Below are positions 55,117-64,000 of a stretch of 64,000 nucleotides of DNA, piece by piece. Under the pieces are notes generated by a model. It was given only the letters and a program-made list of their open reading frames with translations. It was not told the origin of the DNA and made no database searches. Positions within the stretch are counted from its first letter, which is position 1; the number at the start of each line of letters is the position of its first letter. This stretch comes from Sulfitobacter sp. BSw21498. GTDB taxonomy: Bacteria; Pseudomonadota; Alphaproteobacteria; Rhodobacterales; Rhodobacteraceae. The stretch is from positions 806,001 through 870,000 of the forward strand of contig NZ_CP040753.1 of assembly GCF_006064855.1 (NCBI RefSeq), written 5' to 3'. Made by a program: the position numbers and the translations under genes.

Positions 55117-55755
55117 ATGATGGCACTTGATCTGGCATTCATGATCACGGCGTTCGCGACCATGATCGTGATCATTGACCCCTTTGCGATTGGCCCGATG
55201 TTTCTGGCCCTGACCCCCGGCATGACCCCGCACCAGCGGCGAATGGTTGCATGGCGCTCGGTTATCATTGCCGGACTGATCTTGCTGGTCTTTGCCGCCT
55301 TTGGCGAGGCCGTGCTGGGGTTCATCGGGATCTCCATGCCCGCCTTTCGGGTGGCGGGGGGCGTGCTGCTTTTCCTGACAGCCCTTGATATGTTGTTCGA
55401 TCGCCGGACCAAACGCCGCGAAGGCCATGCCGAAGCGGATGATGACCACGACGATCCGTCGGTGTTCCCGTTGGCCATTCCGTTGATCGCCGGTCCCGGC
55501 TCTATCGCGTCGGTGATCCTGCTGACGGGCGAGAAGCCGGGCCTCGAAGGGTTGGCGACCGTGGTCGCCATTACCTTTGCCGTGCTGCTCATCATGGGCA
55601 TCACCATGCAGGCCAGCGGCTATCTTGAAAACGCCTTGGGCAAGGTCGGGATCAACGTGATCACGCGACTTTTGGGGATGCTATTGGCCGCCCTTTCGGT
55701 GCAATTCGTGCTGGATGGCCTGAGCGCCTTTGGTTTCGGGCCGGGGCCGGGCTGA
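55117..55755 (+). CDS. MarC family integral membrane protein
   Basis: A 212-residue MarC/UPF0056 membrane protein with six hydrophobic segments. Key stretches are DPFAIGPMFLALTPGM near the start and PLAIPLIAGPGSIASVILL in the second half. An acidic/histidine loop separates the halves (around 105-120). The family has no agreed function; despite its name it is not a proven drug exporter. Confidence 0.9.
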   Translation: MMALDLAFMITAFATMIVIIDPFAIGPMFLALTPGMTPHQRRMVAWRSVIIAGLILLVFAAFGEAVLGFIGISMPAFRVAGGVLLFLTALDMLFDRRTKRREGHAEADDDHDDPSVFPLAIPLIAGPGSIASVILLTGEKPGLEGLATVVAITFAVLLIMGITMQASGYLENALGKVGINVITRLLGMLLAALSVQFVLDGLSAFGFGPGPG

Positions 55756-55803
55756 CATTCCCATGCCCTGCCCCCATATTCTTGGAAGACTGCCAAAGGA
55801 TAT

Positions 55804-56391
55804 ATGATGCCGGATATTGAAACAGGGCGTTTGATCTACCTGATTTTGCTCGTGGCGATGGTTGCGGGCTGGTTCTTTATGCAAAGCCGTCAGGGGGTGA
55901 ATAAAACGCTCCAGCAGGTCGCAGTTTGGGCCATGATTTTCATCGGCGTTGCAGCGGGATACGGGCTTTGGGGCGATATCAGCCGCAGCGGTGATATCCC
56001 GCGCCAAAGCTATCAGGCGGGAACCGGCAGCGTCACCCTGCCGCGCGCGCGCGACGGTCATTATTATCTCACCGCCACGATCAATGGCACGCCGCTGCGC
56101 TTTGTTGTGGATACGGGCGCAACCGATATGGTGCTCACCCGCAAAGATGCCGAGGCCGCGGGGCTAAAGCCAGACGATCTGAAGTATCTGGGGCGCGCCA
56201 GCACCGCAAATGGCGAAGTGCGCACCGCCTATGTCAGGCTGGCCGAGGTTGAGCTGGGCGGCGTGCGCGATACCAATGTGCCTGCTGTCGTCAACGCGGG
56301 CGAGATGCGGCAATCGCTGCTCGGGATGGGCTATCTGCAACGCTGGGGCCGGATCGAGATTACCAACGGAGAGCTAATCCTCACGCGGTAA
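55804..56391 (+). CDS. TIGR02281-type clan AA aspartic protease
   Basis: A 195-residue membrane-anchored protein: two N-terminal hydrophobic segments (about 8-26 and 38-58) followed by a single retropepsin-like domain (about 75-190). The active-site aspartate is in FVVDTGATDMVL and the second conserved glycine-containing strand is LLGMGYLQRW. Such proteases dimerise to build one active site. Substrates are unknown. It stands convergent to holC. Confidence 0.9.
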   Translation: MMPDIETGRLIYLILLVAMVAGWFFMQSRQGVNKTLQQVAVWAMIFIGVAAGYGLWGDISRSGDIPRQSYQAGTGSVTLPRARDGHYYLTATINGTPLRFVVDTGATDMVLTRKDAEAAGLKPDDLKYLGRASTANGEVRTAYVRLAEVELGGVRDTNVPAVVNAGEMRQSLLGMGYLQRWGRIEITNGELILTR

Positions 56392-56408
56392 TTGTGCGCG
56401 TAAAGCCC

Positions 56409-56867
56409 TTAGGTCTCTGCCTTTTTTTCCCACCGGCCCGATTCTTCGGACCAGTATTGCGCCAATGCTCCCGCGGCCTTCAGAGACTTCCATTGGTCGC
56501 GGGCCACGTTCAACGCGTGCTCGTCCAACCCGTCGAACAGGATGCAAACGCGGTCCAGCGCGGCAACTTCTTCGGCGGATACGGGCGCTCCGTGGATCGA
56601 AAACACACAGGTTGCACGGTTGGGCGTAGCGTTTTGGGTGGTCAAAAGCACCGGCTGATCCGCATCATGGGGGCCGCCCGCCAAACCATGCGGTGAAAAC
56701 CCGTCATCCGGCCCCCGCCACAGGGCGACATCCAGCTGTTCAAGCAGGTTTTGATCGGTGCCACGTACCGCCACGCGCCAACCAGCGCCTTGGGCCTTGC
56801 CCAAGAGCATGGTCAGCGTCTCGACCAGTGGTCGCTGGGTCAGATGGTAGAAATACGCGGCACCCAT
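56409..56867 (-). CDS. holC: DNA polymerase III chi subunit
   Basis: A 152-residue chi subunit, which in the clamp loader links to single-strand binding protein. Recognised by MGAAYFYHLTQRPLVETLTMLLGKA at the start and DEHALNVARDQWKSLKAAG at the end. It follows pepA by five bases, the usual pairing. Confidence 0.92.
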   Translation of the reverse strand: MGAAYFYHLTQRPLVETLTMLLGKAQGAGWRVAVRGTDQNLLEQLDVALWRGPDDGFSPHGLAGGPHDADQPVLLTTQNATPNRATCVFSIHGAPVSAEEVAALDRVCILFDGLDEHALNVARDQWKSLKAAGALAQYWSEESGRWEKKAET

Positions 56868-56872
56868 CAGGC

Positions 56873-58348
56873 TTACTCTGTCTCGTAGAGGTTTGAAATC
56901 AAACGGTTCAACGAGGCAACGCCCCAGCCGGTCGCCCCCACAGGTGCGAGCGCTGTTTCAGATTTAACCGAGGCAACGCCGGCAATATCAAGGTGGATCC
57001 AGGGCATACCGTCTTTGATAAACCGTTGCAGGAATTGCGCCGCTGTGATCGACCCTGCAGGACGACCGCCAATGTTTTTCATATCAGCGATGCGGCTTTT
57101 CAGCAGCTTGTCGTAGCCCGCGCCCATGGGCATGCGCCATGCGCCTTCGCCTTCGGTTTTTGCTGCCTTAAGAAATGCGTTGCACAGCGTGTCGTCGTTC
57201 GAGAAGACGCCCGCATTGTCATGGCCCAAGCCGATAATGATCGCGCCGGTGAGTGTCGCCAGATCAATCACACCCGCCGGATTAAACCGTTCCTGCGCGT
57301 ACCACAGCACGTCACACAGCACCAAACGCCCCTCGGCGTCGGTGTTGATGACCTCGACCGTGTCACCCTTCATTGTTTTGATGACGTCACCGGGCCGGGT
57401 TGCCGTGCTCGATGGCATGTTCTCTACAATCCCGACAAGACCGACGACATTTGCCTTAGCCTTGCGCAACGCGAGGCTGCGCATCACGCCGGACACGACG
57501 CCCGCGCCGCCCATGTCCATGGTCATGTCTTCCATGCCTGCGCCGGGTTTCAGGCTGATCCCGCCGGTGTCAAACACGACGCCCTTGCCGACCAGCGCCA
57601 GCGGGGCCGCGTCTTTCTCGCCGCCGTTCCATTTCATCACCACAACATAGGACGGGCTTGCCGATCCTTGCCCGACGCTGAGCAAGGTGCGCATGCCCAG
57701 CTCTTCGAGCTTGGCGTCGTCCAGCACTTCGACCTCGAGGCCAAGGGATTCCATCTCGGCGAGACGGTTGGCAAATTCGGTGGTGGTCAGGATATTTGCG
57801 GGTTCGTTGGTCAGGTCGCGGGTCATAAAGGCGCCGTCTGCGATTGCCAGCAGCGGCGCTGCGGCAGCCTCGACCTCTTCGGGCTTGGAGGTCATGATCG
57901 TGACCTGCCCCGTGCGCGGCTTGCCGTTGCTTTTACGATCTTCAAACGTGTAATCACGCATCGCCAGACCAAAACACAACTCTGCCGTTTTGCGCAGGCC
58001 ACCGGTCAGGACCAGCAGATCAGCGGTGCCACGGCGTTTGGCGAGCGACGCACCCGCAGCCCGCAGCGCTTCTTGGTCGGCATTGTTCTCCAACTGCACC
58101 ACATCCACGGCCTCTGCCGCCATGCCGGTCGGAAACCCTAGGCTGACGGCATCGCCCGCTGACAATTTCGTGAAGCTATCACTGGCAACGAGCCGCTCCA
58201 GTGCGCCTTTGGTAAGCTTGTTGATGCGTCGCGCCGAGGGGTTCAGCGTGCCATCCGCGCCCACGGTGACAGCAACGCGGCCTGTATGGCCTGCAATCTG
58301 GTCAATATCGGTTTGGGTGAATGTCATTGGCGTCAGTGCGGTCATCAT
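56873..58348 (-). CDS. pepA: Leucyl aminopeptidase PepA
   Basis: A 491-residue M17 metallo-aminopeptidase with two metal ions. The signature NTDAEGRLVLCD and the metal-binding GKGVVFDTGGISLKPG are intact, with the N-terminal macrodomain at about 10-160. It is divergent from the lptF operon by about 130 bases, the conserved pepA-lptFG arrangement, and heads an operon with holC. Confidence 0.94.
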   Translation of the reverse strand: MMTALTPMTFTQTDIDQIAGHTGRVAVTVGADGTLNPSARRINKLTKGALERLVASDSFTKLSAGDAVSLGFPTGMAAEAVDVVQLENNADQEALRAAGASLAKRRGTADLLVLTGGLRKTAELCFGLAMRDYTFEDRKSNGKPRTGQVTIMTSKPEEVEAAAAPLLAIADGAFMTRDLTNEPANILTTTEFANRLAEMESLGLEVEVLDDAKLEELGMRTLLSVGQGSASPSYVVVMKWNGGEKDAAPLALVGKGVVFDTGGISLKPGAGMEDMTMDMGGAGVVSGVMRSLALRKAKANVVGLVGIVENMPSSTATRPGDVIKTMKGDTVEVINTDAEGRLVLCDVLWYAQERFNPAGVIDLATLTGAIIIGLGHDNAGVFSNDDTLCNAFLKAAKTEGEGAWRMPMGAGYDKLLKSRIADMKNIGGRPAGSITAAQFLQRFIKDGMPWIHLDIAGVASVKSETALAPVGATGWGVASLNRLISNLYETE

Positions 58349-58482
58349 GAACCCCTTTTGTCTGAATTTTCCTTAGACGTATCCTGCGTACGCCGGTAAG
58401 GCCAGATAGCAGTTTTCGCGGGCGGAAATTTCCTTTAACGTCCGGCGAAAGTTAACCCGCGTTGATACCTAAGGGATGCAGA

Positions 58483-59613
58483 TTGGCCAAGTTCGACCGC
58501 TATATGTTGTCCCAGTTCCTGATCCTGTTCAGCTTTTTTGCGCTGGTTCTGGTGGCGATTTTCTGGATCAACCGCGCTGTGGTGCTGTTTGACCGGCTGA
58601 TCGGCGACGGCCAGACCGCGCTGGTGTTTCTTGAATTCACCGTGTTGGGGCTGCCCAAGCTGATCACCACGGTGCTGCCAATCGCGACCTTCGCGGGGTC
58701 GGTTTATGTGATCAACCGTATGACCAGCGAATCCGAGCTGACCGTATTGCAGGCAACGGGCACCAGCCCTTGGCGTCTGGCACGGCCGGTGTTCGTCTAT
58801 GGGCTGTGCGTTGCGCTGATGATGTCGGTGTTGACCCATTTGCTTTTGCCCCTGTCGAATGCCCAGCTGTCCGAACGCGAGGCCGAGATTTCGCAGAATG
58901 TGACGGCGCGGCTGCTCACCGAAGGGACATTCCTGCACCCCACGTCAAAGGTGACGTTCTACACCCGCGTGATCGATGCCGATGGGGTTTTGCGTGATGT
59001 GTTTCTATCTGACCGCCGCAACCCCGACGAGGGCGTGATCTATACCGCATCCGAAGCCTATCTGATCCGCAACGGCGACGGCACGACCTTGATCATGGTT
59101 GACGGCATGGCGCAGCGGCTTGAAGTGGCGGGCACGCGTCTTTCGACCGCCAAGTTCCGCGATTTCTCGTTTGATATTTCGGCCTTGGTCAGCAGTAAAA
59201 GCGCGAAAAGCACGTCCATCGACGCGATGACCACAGCACAGCTGTTCGCGGACTGGGACCAGCTTGAGACCGCCACGAAATCCACATCGGGCGAGATCGC
59301 AGAAGAGTTGACCGCGCGCTTTGCCTCTGCCGCTTTTTGCATGATTGCTGCAATGATTGGCTATGCGACGCTTGTGCTCGGGGGCTTTTCCCGGTTCGGG
59401 GTCTGGCGCGAAATAGTGATCGCCTTTGGCCTGTTGATCGCGATTGACGGGCTGCGTGGCACTTTGGTCGAAACTGTGCGAGAAAACGCAGATCGCTGGC
59501 CATTGTTGTTCCTGCCCAGCCTGATCGGTGCCGTGATCGTCATCGGGATGATCTGGCAAACGGCGCACCCCGGCTGGACCAAACGGTTGGGTAAACAAAG
59601 GGACGTCGCATGA
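58483..59613 (+). CDS. lptF: LPS export permease LptF
   Basis: Inner-membrane permease of the Lpt bridge, pairing with LptG and the ATPase LptB to extract LPS. It is 376 residues with an N-terminal helix pair (FDRYMLSQFLILFSFF and a VLFDRLIGDGQ loop), SESELTVLQATGTSPW, a beta-jellyroll middle and C-terminal helices. I start at TTG 58483, seven bases after AAGGGA; TTG 58462 upstream lacks a site. It overlaps lptG by four bases. Confidence 0.93.
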   Translation: MAKFDRYMLSQFLILFSFFALVLVAIFWINRAVVLFDRLIGDGQTALVFLEFTVLGLPKLITTVLPIATFAGSVYVINRMTSESELTVLQATGTSPWRLARPVFVYGLCVALMMSVLTHLLLPLSNAQLSEREAEISQNVTARLLTEGTFLHPTSKVTFYTRVIDADGVLRDVFLSDRRNPDEGVIYTASEAYLIRNGDGTTLIMVDGMAQRLEVAGTRLSTAKFRDFSFDISALVSSKSAKSTSIDAMTTAQLFADWDQLETATKSTSGEIAEELTARFASAAFCMIAAMIGYATLVLGGFSRFGVWREIVIAFGLLIAIDGLRGTLVETVRENADRWPLLFLPSLIGAVIVIGMIWQTAHPGWTKRLGKQRDVA

Positions 59614-60707
59614 TCCTGCATCTCTATTTCGCCCGCCGTTTCATTATGGGCTTCGTGCTGATCTCTGCCGTGCTGTTTTCCTTGCTGGTCCTCGTCGACA
59701 TGGTTGAACAGGCGCGGAAATTCAGCAGCTATGACATCGGCTGGCCTCGGCTTTTCGGGATGACCTTGCTGAACACACCCGAGACGATGAATCTGATCCT
59801 GCCTTTGATCATGATCCTCGCCACGGTGGTGCTGTTTTTGTCGTTGGCGCGGTCGTCTGAACTGGTTGTGACCCGTGCCGCCGGTCGGTCGGCTCTTAGC
59901 GCGTTGCAGGCACCGATTTGGGTGGCCTTCATTATCGGCGTTATGGCCGTGGGCATGTTGAACCCGATCGTTGCGGCAACCGCGAAAAAATACGGCCAGA
60001 TGACGGACAGTATCCGCGCGGGCGGGACCTCTGTTTTGTCGGTCAGCGCCGAAGGGCTGTGGCTGCGGCAAGGCAGCGACGATGGGCAAACCGTGATCCG
60101 TGCTTGGCGATCAAACAAAGATGCCTCGGTGCTTTATGACGTGACTTTCCTGACCTACGCGCCGGATGGTGGCCCGAAGCGCCGGATCGAAGCGGGCAGC
60201 GCCGCGCTTGAAGACGGAATCTGGATATTGGCGGATGCAAAGTCATGGTCGTTGGAAGTGGGTGTGAACGCCGAAGGCGCGGCAGAGACGTTTGAGACGC
60301 TTACCCTGCCCTCGACCCTGACACTGGATCGCATCCGTGACAGCATTACCGACCCCGGCGCGGTGTCGATCTATGATTTGCCCGATTATATCGAACAGCT
60401 TGAACTCGCTGGATTCAGCCCGCGCCGCCACAAGGTCTGGCTACAGACCGAACTGGCGCGGCCGTTCTTTCTGGTGGCGATGGTTCTAGTTGCGAGCGCT
60501 TTCACCATGCGCCATACGAGGTTCGGAGGCACGGGCGTTGCCGTGTTGGCGTCTGTCTTGTTGGGGTTCGGGTTGTATTTTATTCGCAGCTTTGCGCAAA
60601 TTCTGGGAGAGAACGGGCAGATCCCGGTTCTTCTTGCCGCATGGGCCCCGCCCGTCGCGTCAATTCTTTTGGCGCTTGGCCTTCTTTTACACGCAGAGGA
60701 TGGCTGA
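59610..60707 (+). CDS. lptG: LPS export permease LptG
   Basis: A 365-residue YjgP/YjgQ-family permease partnering LptF. It starts in the lptF stop codon. The N-terminal YFARRFIMGFVLISAV and LARSSELVVTRAAGRSA segments are typical, followed by the jellyroll and C-terminal helices. Its stop overlaps the start region of lptD. Confidence 0.94.
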   Translation: MILHLYFARRFIMGFVLISAVLFSLLVLVDMVEQARKFSSYDIGWPRLFGMTLLNTPETMNLILPLIMILATVVLFLSLARSSELVVTRAAGRSALSALQAPIWVAFIIGVMAVGMLNPIVAATAKKYGQMTDSIRAGGTSVLSVSAEGLWLRQGSDDGQTVIRAWRSNKDASVLYDVTFLTYAPDGGPKRRIEAGSAALEDGIWILADAKSWSLEVGVNAEGAAETFETLTLPSTLTLDRIRDSITDPGAVSIYDLPDYIEQLELAGFSPRRHKVWLQTELARPFFLVAMVLVASAFTMRHTRFGGTGVAVLASVLLGFGLYFIRSFAQILGENGQIPVLLAAWAPPVASILLALGLLLHAEDG

Positions 60708-60708
60708 C

Positions 60709-62823
60709 ATGCGCCGTTTGCTCCTGACCCTTCTTGTGGCCCTTGGATTGCCTGCTGCTGCGCAAGACAGCGCTCGTCCCGCTGTGTTGGTAGCCGATGA
60801 CCTTTTTATCACCCGTGACAGGGAACTGGTCGCCCGAGGCAACGTAGAGGCGTTTCAGGGCACCACCCGTATTCGAGCGTCCGCCATTCGCTATAACGAC
60901 CAAACCGGTGCGTTGGTGATCGAAGGGCCGATCGTGCTGAACGATGGGGACGGTACGGTCATTCTAGCGGATGCCGCCGAGCTGGATCAGGGGCTGCAAA
61001 ACGGGTTGCTGCGCGGCGCGCGCATGGTGTTGAACCAGCAGGTGCAAATGGCCGCTGTGCAGATCGACCGTGTTGAAGGGCGCTATAGCCAACTGTATAA
61101 AACCGCCGTGACCTCGTGCAAAACCTGCAACGATGGTGAGTTGCCCCTGTGGCAGATACGCGCCCGCCGCGTGGTGCATGACACCGTGGCGCAACAATTG
61201 TATTTCGACGATGCGACTTTTCACATCCGGTCCGTTCCAGTCTTTTATCTGCCGCGCCTGCGCCTGCCCGATCCGACACTAGAACGCGCGAACGGCTTTC
61301 TCGCGCCGTCGGTCCGCACGACGTCGCTTTTGGGTACGGGGCTGAAGCTGCCGTATTTCATTACACTTGGGGAAAGCCGCGACCTGACGTTGACCCCTTA
61401 TCTATCGTCGTCGACCCGCACCCTCGAATTTCGCTATCGCCAAGCGTTCATCAATGGCGAGATCCAGTTTGACGGTGCCTACACGCGGGATGACCAGGAA
61501 CCCGGCGACACCCGTGGCTACCTGTTTGGCGAAGGACGGTTTGATCTGGAGCGCGACTATCAACTGAGCTTCACAATAGAGGCCGTGAGCGACAGTTCGT
61601 ATTTCACCGAATACGGTTATGCGGATGATGATCGTCTGCGCAGTGATCTGACCCTGTCTCGTGCGCGGCGCGACAGTTTTGTGCGCACCAGCCTTTATAA
61701 CTTTGAAACCCTGCGCGCTGGCGAACTAAATAGCACCCTGCCGACCGTCGTGATTGACGGCGAATTCGAACGGCGCTTTTTCCCCAAAGCATGGGGAGGA
61801 GAACTGCGGTTCGGCCTCGAGGCACACAGCCACTGGCGCAGTTCAAACGAGGACATCATCGGCCGTGATGTATCTCGGATCAACGGGTCGCTCAAATATC
61901 TGCGTCGCTTTACCCACCGCTCGGGCCTTGTGACGGATACGCAGGTCGGGACGACGTTCAATTTTTTTGACATCACCCAAGATAGCAGCTTTGCGCAGAA
62001 CCACAGCGATGTGGCCCCTTTTGGGGCTGTTGGGTTCAGCTATCCGATGGCCCGCCGCGAGGCGGGCGGCGCCTCGCAGGTGCTGACGCCTGTGGTGCAA
62101 TTGGGCTGGACCGATGGGGGCAGGCTCGACATTCCGAACGAAGAAAGCACGCGCGTCGAGTTCGATCAGGGCAATATCCTGTCATTGTCGCGCTTTCCGC
62201 GCCCCGACCGGCGTGAACGTGGCACCACCGCAGCGGTGGCCGTCAACTGGTCGCGCTTTGACCCCAATGGCTGGGATACCTATGTGGCTGTTGGTCAGGT
62301 GTTTCGCAGCGTGATCGATCCCGAGTTTACCGATACATCCGGTCTGTCTGGCGCGCGCTCAGATGTTTTGCTGGCCGGCCAGATCAGGAACAACGCGGGG
62401 CTTTCGCTGACCGCGCGCACGCTGGTGGATGCCGACTTCGACATCTCAAAGGCAGAGCTGCGCGGGGGCTGGAACTTTGGCAAAACCACCGTCGAAGGGA
62501 CCTATGTCTGGCTCGAAGCTGATCCAGGTGAAGACCGGACCGAGGCAATTTCAGAAGTGTCGCTGGACGGCAGCTATGACATCAACCAGCAATGGTCAGC
62601 CAGCGCGGATGTGCGCTATGACGTGCAAAACAGTACCGCAGCGACGGCGGGGCTTGGCCTGACCTACAATAATGAATGCGTGAGCGTCGACCTTTCGGTG
62701 CGCCGCCGCTATACCTCTTCAACAAGTGTTGAGCCCTCTACCGATATCGGGTTTAACGTCGGCCTGCGGGGCTTCTCGGCCTCCAACGGAACAGAAAGAT
62801 ATGAGCGATCATGTGGGAAATAA
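60709..62823 (+). CDS. lptD: LPS assembly outer-membrane protein LptD
   Basis: A 704-residue beta-barrel that inserts LPS into the outer membrane. A signal peptide (to about residue 18, LPAAA-QDS) precedes the OstA/LptA jellyroll (about 30-140) and the barrel domain (about 200-700). Cysteines near residue 140 (SCKTCND) and 650 (NNECVS) probably form the plug disulphide. I use ATG 60709, preceded by GAGG; ATG 60700, three codons upstream, overlaps the lptG stop and is possible. Confidence 0.92.
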   Translation: MRRLLLTLLVALGLPAAAQDSARPAVLVADDLFITRDRELVARGNVEAFQGTTRIRASAIRYNDQTGALVIEGPIVLNDGDGTVILADAAELDQGLQNGLLRGARMVLNQQVQMAAVQIDRVEGRYSQLYKTAVTSCKTCNDGELPLWQIRARRVVHDTVAQQLYFDDATFHIRSVPVFYLPRLRLPDPTLERANGFLAPSVRTTSLLGTGLKLPYFITLGESRDLTLTPYLSSSTRTLEFRYRQAFINGEIQFDGAYTRDDQEPGDTRGYLFGEGRFDLERDYQLSFTIEAVSDSSYFTEYGYADDDRLRSDLTLSRARRDSFVRTSLYNFETLRAGELNSTLPTVVIDGEFERRFFPKAWGGELRFGLEAHSHWRSSNEDIIGRDVSRINGSLKYLRRFTHRSGLVTDTQVGTTFNFFDITQDSSFAQNHSDVAPFGAVGFSYPMARREAGGASQVLTPVVQLGWTDGGRLDIPNEESTRVEFDQGNILSLSRFPRPDRRERGTTAAVAVNWSRFDPNGWDTYVAVGQVFRSVIDPEFTDTSGLSGARSDVLLAGQIRNNAGLSLTARTLVDADFDISKAELRGGWNFGKTTVEGTYVWLEADPGEDRTEAISEVSLDGSYDINQQWSASADVRYDVQNSTAATAGLGLTYNNECVSVDLSVRRRYTSSTSVEPSTDIGFNVGLRGFSASNGTERYERSCGK

Positions 62824-62828
62824 GTAAG

Positions 62829-64000
62829 ATGAACCTGAACCGTCTGACACGAAGCATCGCCGTCCTTGGGCTTGGTCTGGTGACCAGCGCCCCCGTTTCG
62901 GCGCAGAATCTCTTTGCGCCCGTGGCCAAGGTGAATGAATCCGTTGTGACTGAATTTGAGGTGCAGCAACGCCGGCGCTTTCTTGAGGTGTTGAACGCCC
63001 CTGGTGCGACCCGCGATGGGGCGCTGACTTCACTCATTGACGAACGCCTGCGCAACGAAGCGGTGGCCGAGGCGGGGATCGAACTGACCCCACAAGGCAT
63101 CGCTGACAGCCTGTCCGAATTTGCGTCGCGCGCGGATCTGAGCACCGAAGAATTCACCCAAGCGCTAGGTCAATCCGGTATCTCGCCCGAAACGTTCCGC
63201 GATTTCGTCGTGAATTCCATCGGGTGGCGTGAACTGGTGCGTGCCCGCTATGCCAGCCGGGTGCAAATCACTGATGCGGAAATCGACCGCGCATTGGGTG
63301 AAAGCAATGGCAGCGGCGTGCGCGTTCTTGTGTCCGAGATCATCATACCCGCCCCACCGCGACAGGCGGCACGGGTAAATGCACTGGCCGAACAGATTTC
63401 CCAGTCCAAATCTGCGGCTGAATTTTCGAACTACGCCAGCCGCTATTCCGCGACCGCTTCGCGGGGTCGTGGCGGGCATCTACCGTGGCAGAACCTGACT
63501 GACCTGCCCCCGAGCCTGCAACCGCTGATCCTCAGCCTTGCGCCGGGCGAAGTCACCGATCCTCTACCAATCCCGAACGCCGTGGCGCTGTTTCAGCTGC
63601 GCGACATCGAGGAAACGAACGTCACTGCACCGACCTATTCGGCGATCGAATATGCGACCTACTACATCCCCGGCGGACGGACCGAGGCAGCACTGGCACA
63701 GGCCGCAAGCATTCGTGGCCGGATCGATAGATGTGATGATCTGTACGGTATTGCCAAAGGCCAGCCCGCCGAAGTGCTGGAACGTGTCACCCAAGCCCCC
63801 GCAGAAATCCCGCAAGACGTGGCGATTGAGCTGTCAAAGCTGGACCCCGGCGAAGTCTCAACGACGCTGACCCGCGCCAATGGTCAAACGCTGATGCTGC
63901 TGATGATGTGTGGCCGTACCGCTGCTGCCAACGCATCTGCCTCGCGCGAGGATGTGACAAACGCGCTGCGTCAGGAACGGCTGACCGGCTATGCCGAACA
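62829..64000 (+). CDS. surA: SurA-like peptidyl-prolyl isomerase/chaperone (3' end outside window)
   Basis: A secreted chaperone for outer-membrane protein folding; at least 390 residues are visible without a stop. Signal peptide ends at PVSAQ (about residue 25). A SurA N-domain (about 28-160, VAKVNESVVTEFEVQQRRRFLEVL) precedes a parvulin-like rotamase domain (about 165-270; VLVSEIIIPAPPRQAA and SRGRGGHLPWQNL). ATG 62829 lies five bases after the lptD stop. The SurA role fits its placement next to lptD, whose barrel needs chaperoning. Confidence 0.88.
   Translation, partial: MNLNRLTRSIAVLGLGLVTSAPVSAQNLFAPVAKVNESVVTEFEVQQRRRFLEVLNAPGATRDGALTSLIDERLRNEAVAEAGIELTPQGIADSLSEFASRADLSTEEFTQALGQSGISPETFRDFVVNSIGWRELVRARYASRVQITDAEIDRALGESNGSGVRVLVSEIIIPAPPRQAARVNALAEQISQSKSAAEFSNYASRYSATASRGRGGHLPWQNLTDLPPSLQPLILSLAPGEVTDPLPIPNAVALFQLRDIEETNVTAPTYSAIEYATYYIPGGRTEAALAQAASIRGRIDRCDDLYGIAKGQPAEVLERVTQAPAEIPQDVAIELSKLDPGEVSTTLTRANGQTLMLLMMCGRTAAANASASREDVTNALRQERLTGYAE

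Noticed and set aside
56993..58141. 382-residue open frame antisense to pepA
   Set aside because: Fully covered by the well supported pepA gene, and its product resembles nothing known.

Overview
This window is ordinary chromosome from an alphaproteobacterium of the Rhodobacterales, most likely a marine roseobacter-group member (Rhodobacteraceae). The base composition is GC-rich, and the gene content points the same way: the ChpT phosphotransferase, a phoR-pstSCAB-phoU-phoB order, an L21 ribosomal protein with a long C-terminal extension, DUF1127 small proteins, IalB, a PAS_5 protein and ornithine-lipid genes. I see no insertion sequence, prophage, CRISPR array or rRNA operon. Genes are dense, often overlap by 4 bases, and many convergent pairs are separated by clear hairpin terminators.

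Layout. 0-5 kb: NUDIX hydrolase (5' cut), cysteine synthase, a DUF3772 MscS channel and an AlaX-type editing protein in one overlapping run, then tRNA-Ser(GGA). 5-8.3 kb: a YqaA membrane protein and two divergent cell-wall genes (DUF882 peptidase-like and an L,D-transpeptidase). 8.3-11 kb: lpxD, acyl carrier protein and ketosynthase. 11-12.2 kb: IalB and an intergenic region that appears to encode two small RNAs on the minus strand. 12.2-20 kb: HerA-like ATPase and a complete branched-chain amino-acid (liv) ABC transporter with an unknown secreted protein inside the operon. 20-26.5 kb: PQQ-type sugar dehydrogenase, GlxA-type regulator, class II DAHP synthase, PAS_5 protein, YicC, Gmk and a gamma carbonic anhydrase. 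26.5-34 kb: the phosphate-starvation locus with a three-repeat Pho box. 34-38 kb: FAH-family hydrolase, rhodanese, aroQ, and tsf-rpsB. 38-46 kb: ornithine-lipid genes olsBA, DUF3553, chpT, proA, proB, obgE, a GNAT gene, rpmA and rplU. 46-53 kb: two DUF2059 genes, tRNA-Ser(CGA), a polar amino-acid ABC transporter, two small genes of the DUF1127 type, a TfoX C-terminal domain protein, DUF4112 and ndk. 53-64 kb: ABC-F ATPase, MarC, a clan AA protease, holC, pepA, and the outer-membrane assembly operon lptF-lptG-lptD-surA, which runs off the window.

Functional themes. Envelope building recurs: the L,D-transpeptidase/DUF882 pair, LpxD with its own ACP and ketosynthase, ornithine lipids, and LPS export by LptFGD with SurA. 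Phosphate control is self-contained (sensor, transporter, PhoU, regulator). The least described material is RNA-level. Anti-Shine-Dalgarno sequences (UCCUCC type) sit in hairpin loops at three places: a putative sRNA at 12.0 kb, the terminator of the DUF1127 operon at 50.9 kb, and the leader of an ABC transporter gene at 50.6 kb. The first resembles the CcsR ('cuckoo') RNAs known from Rhodobacter. A second putative sRNA next to it carries a loop complementary to the first.
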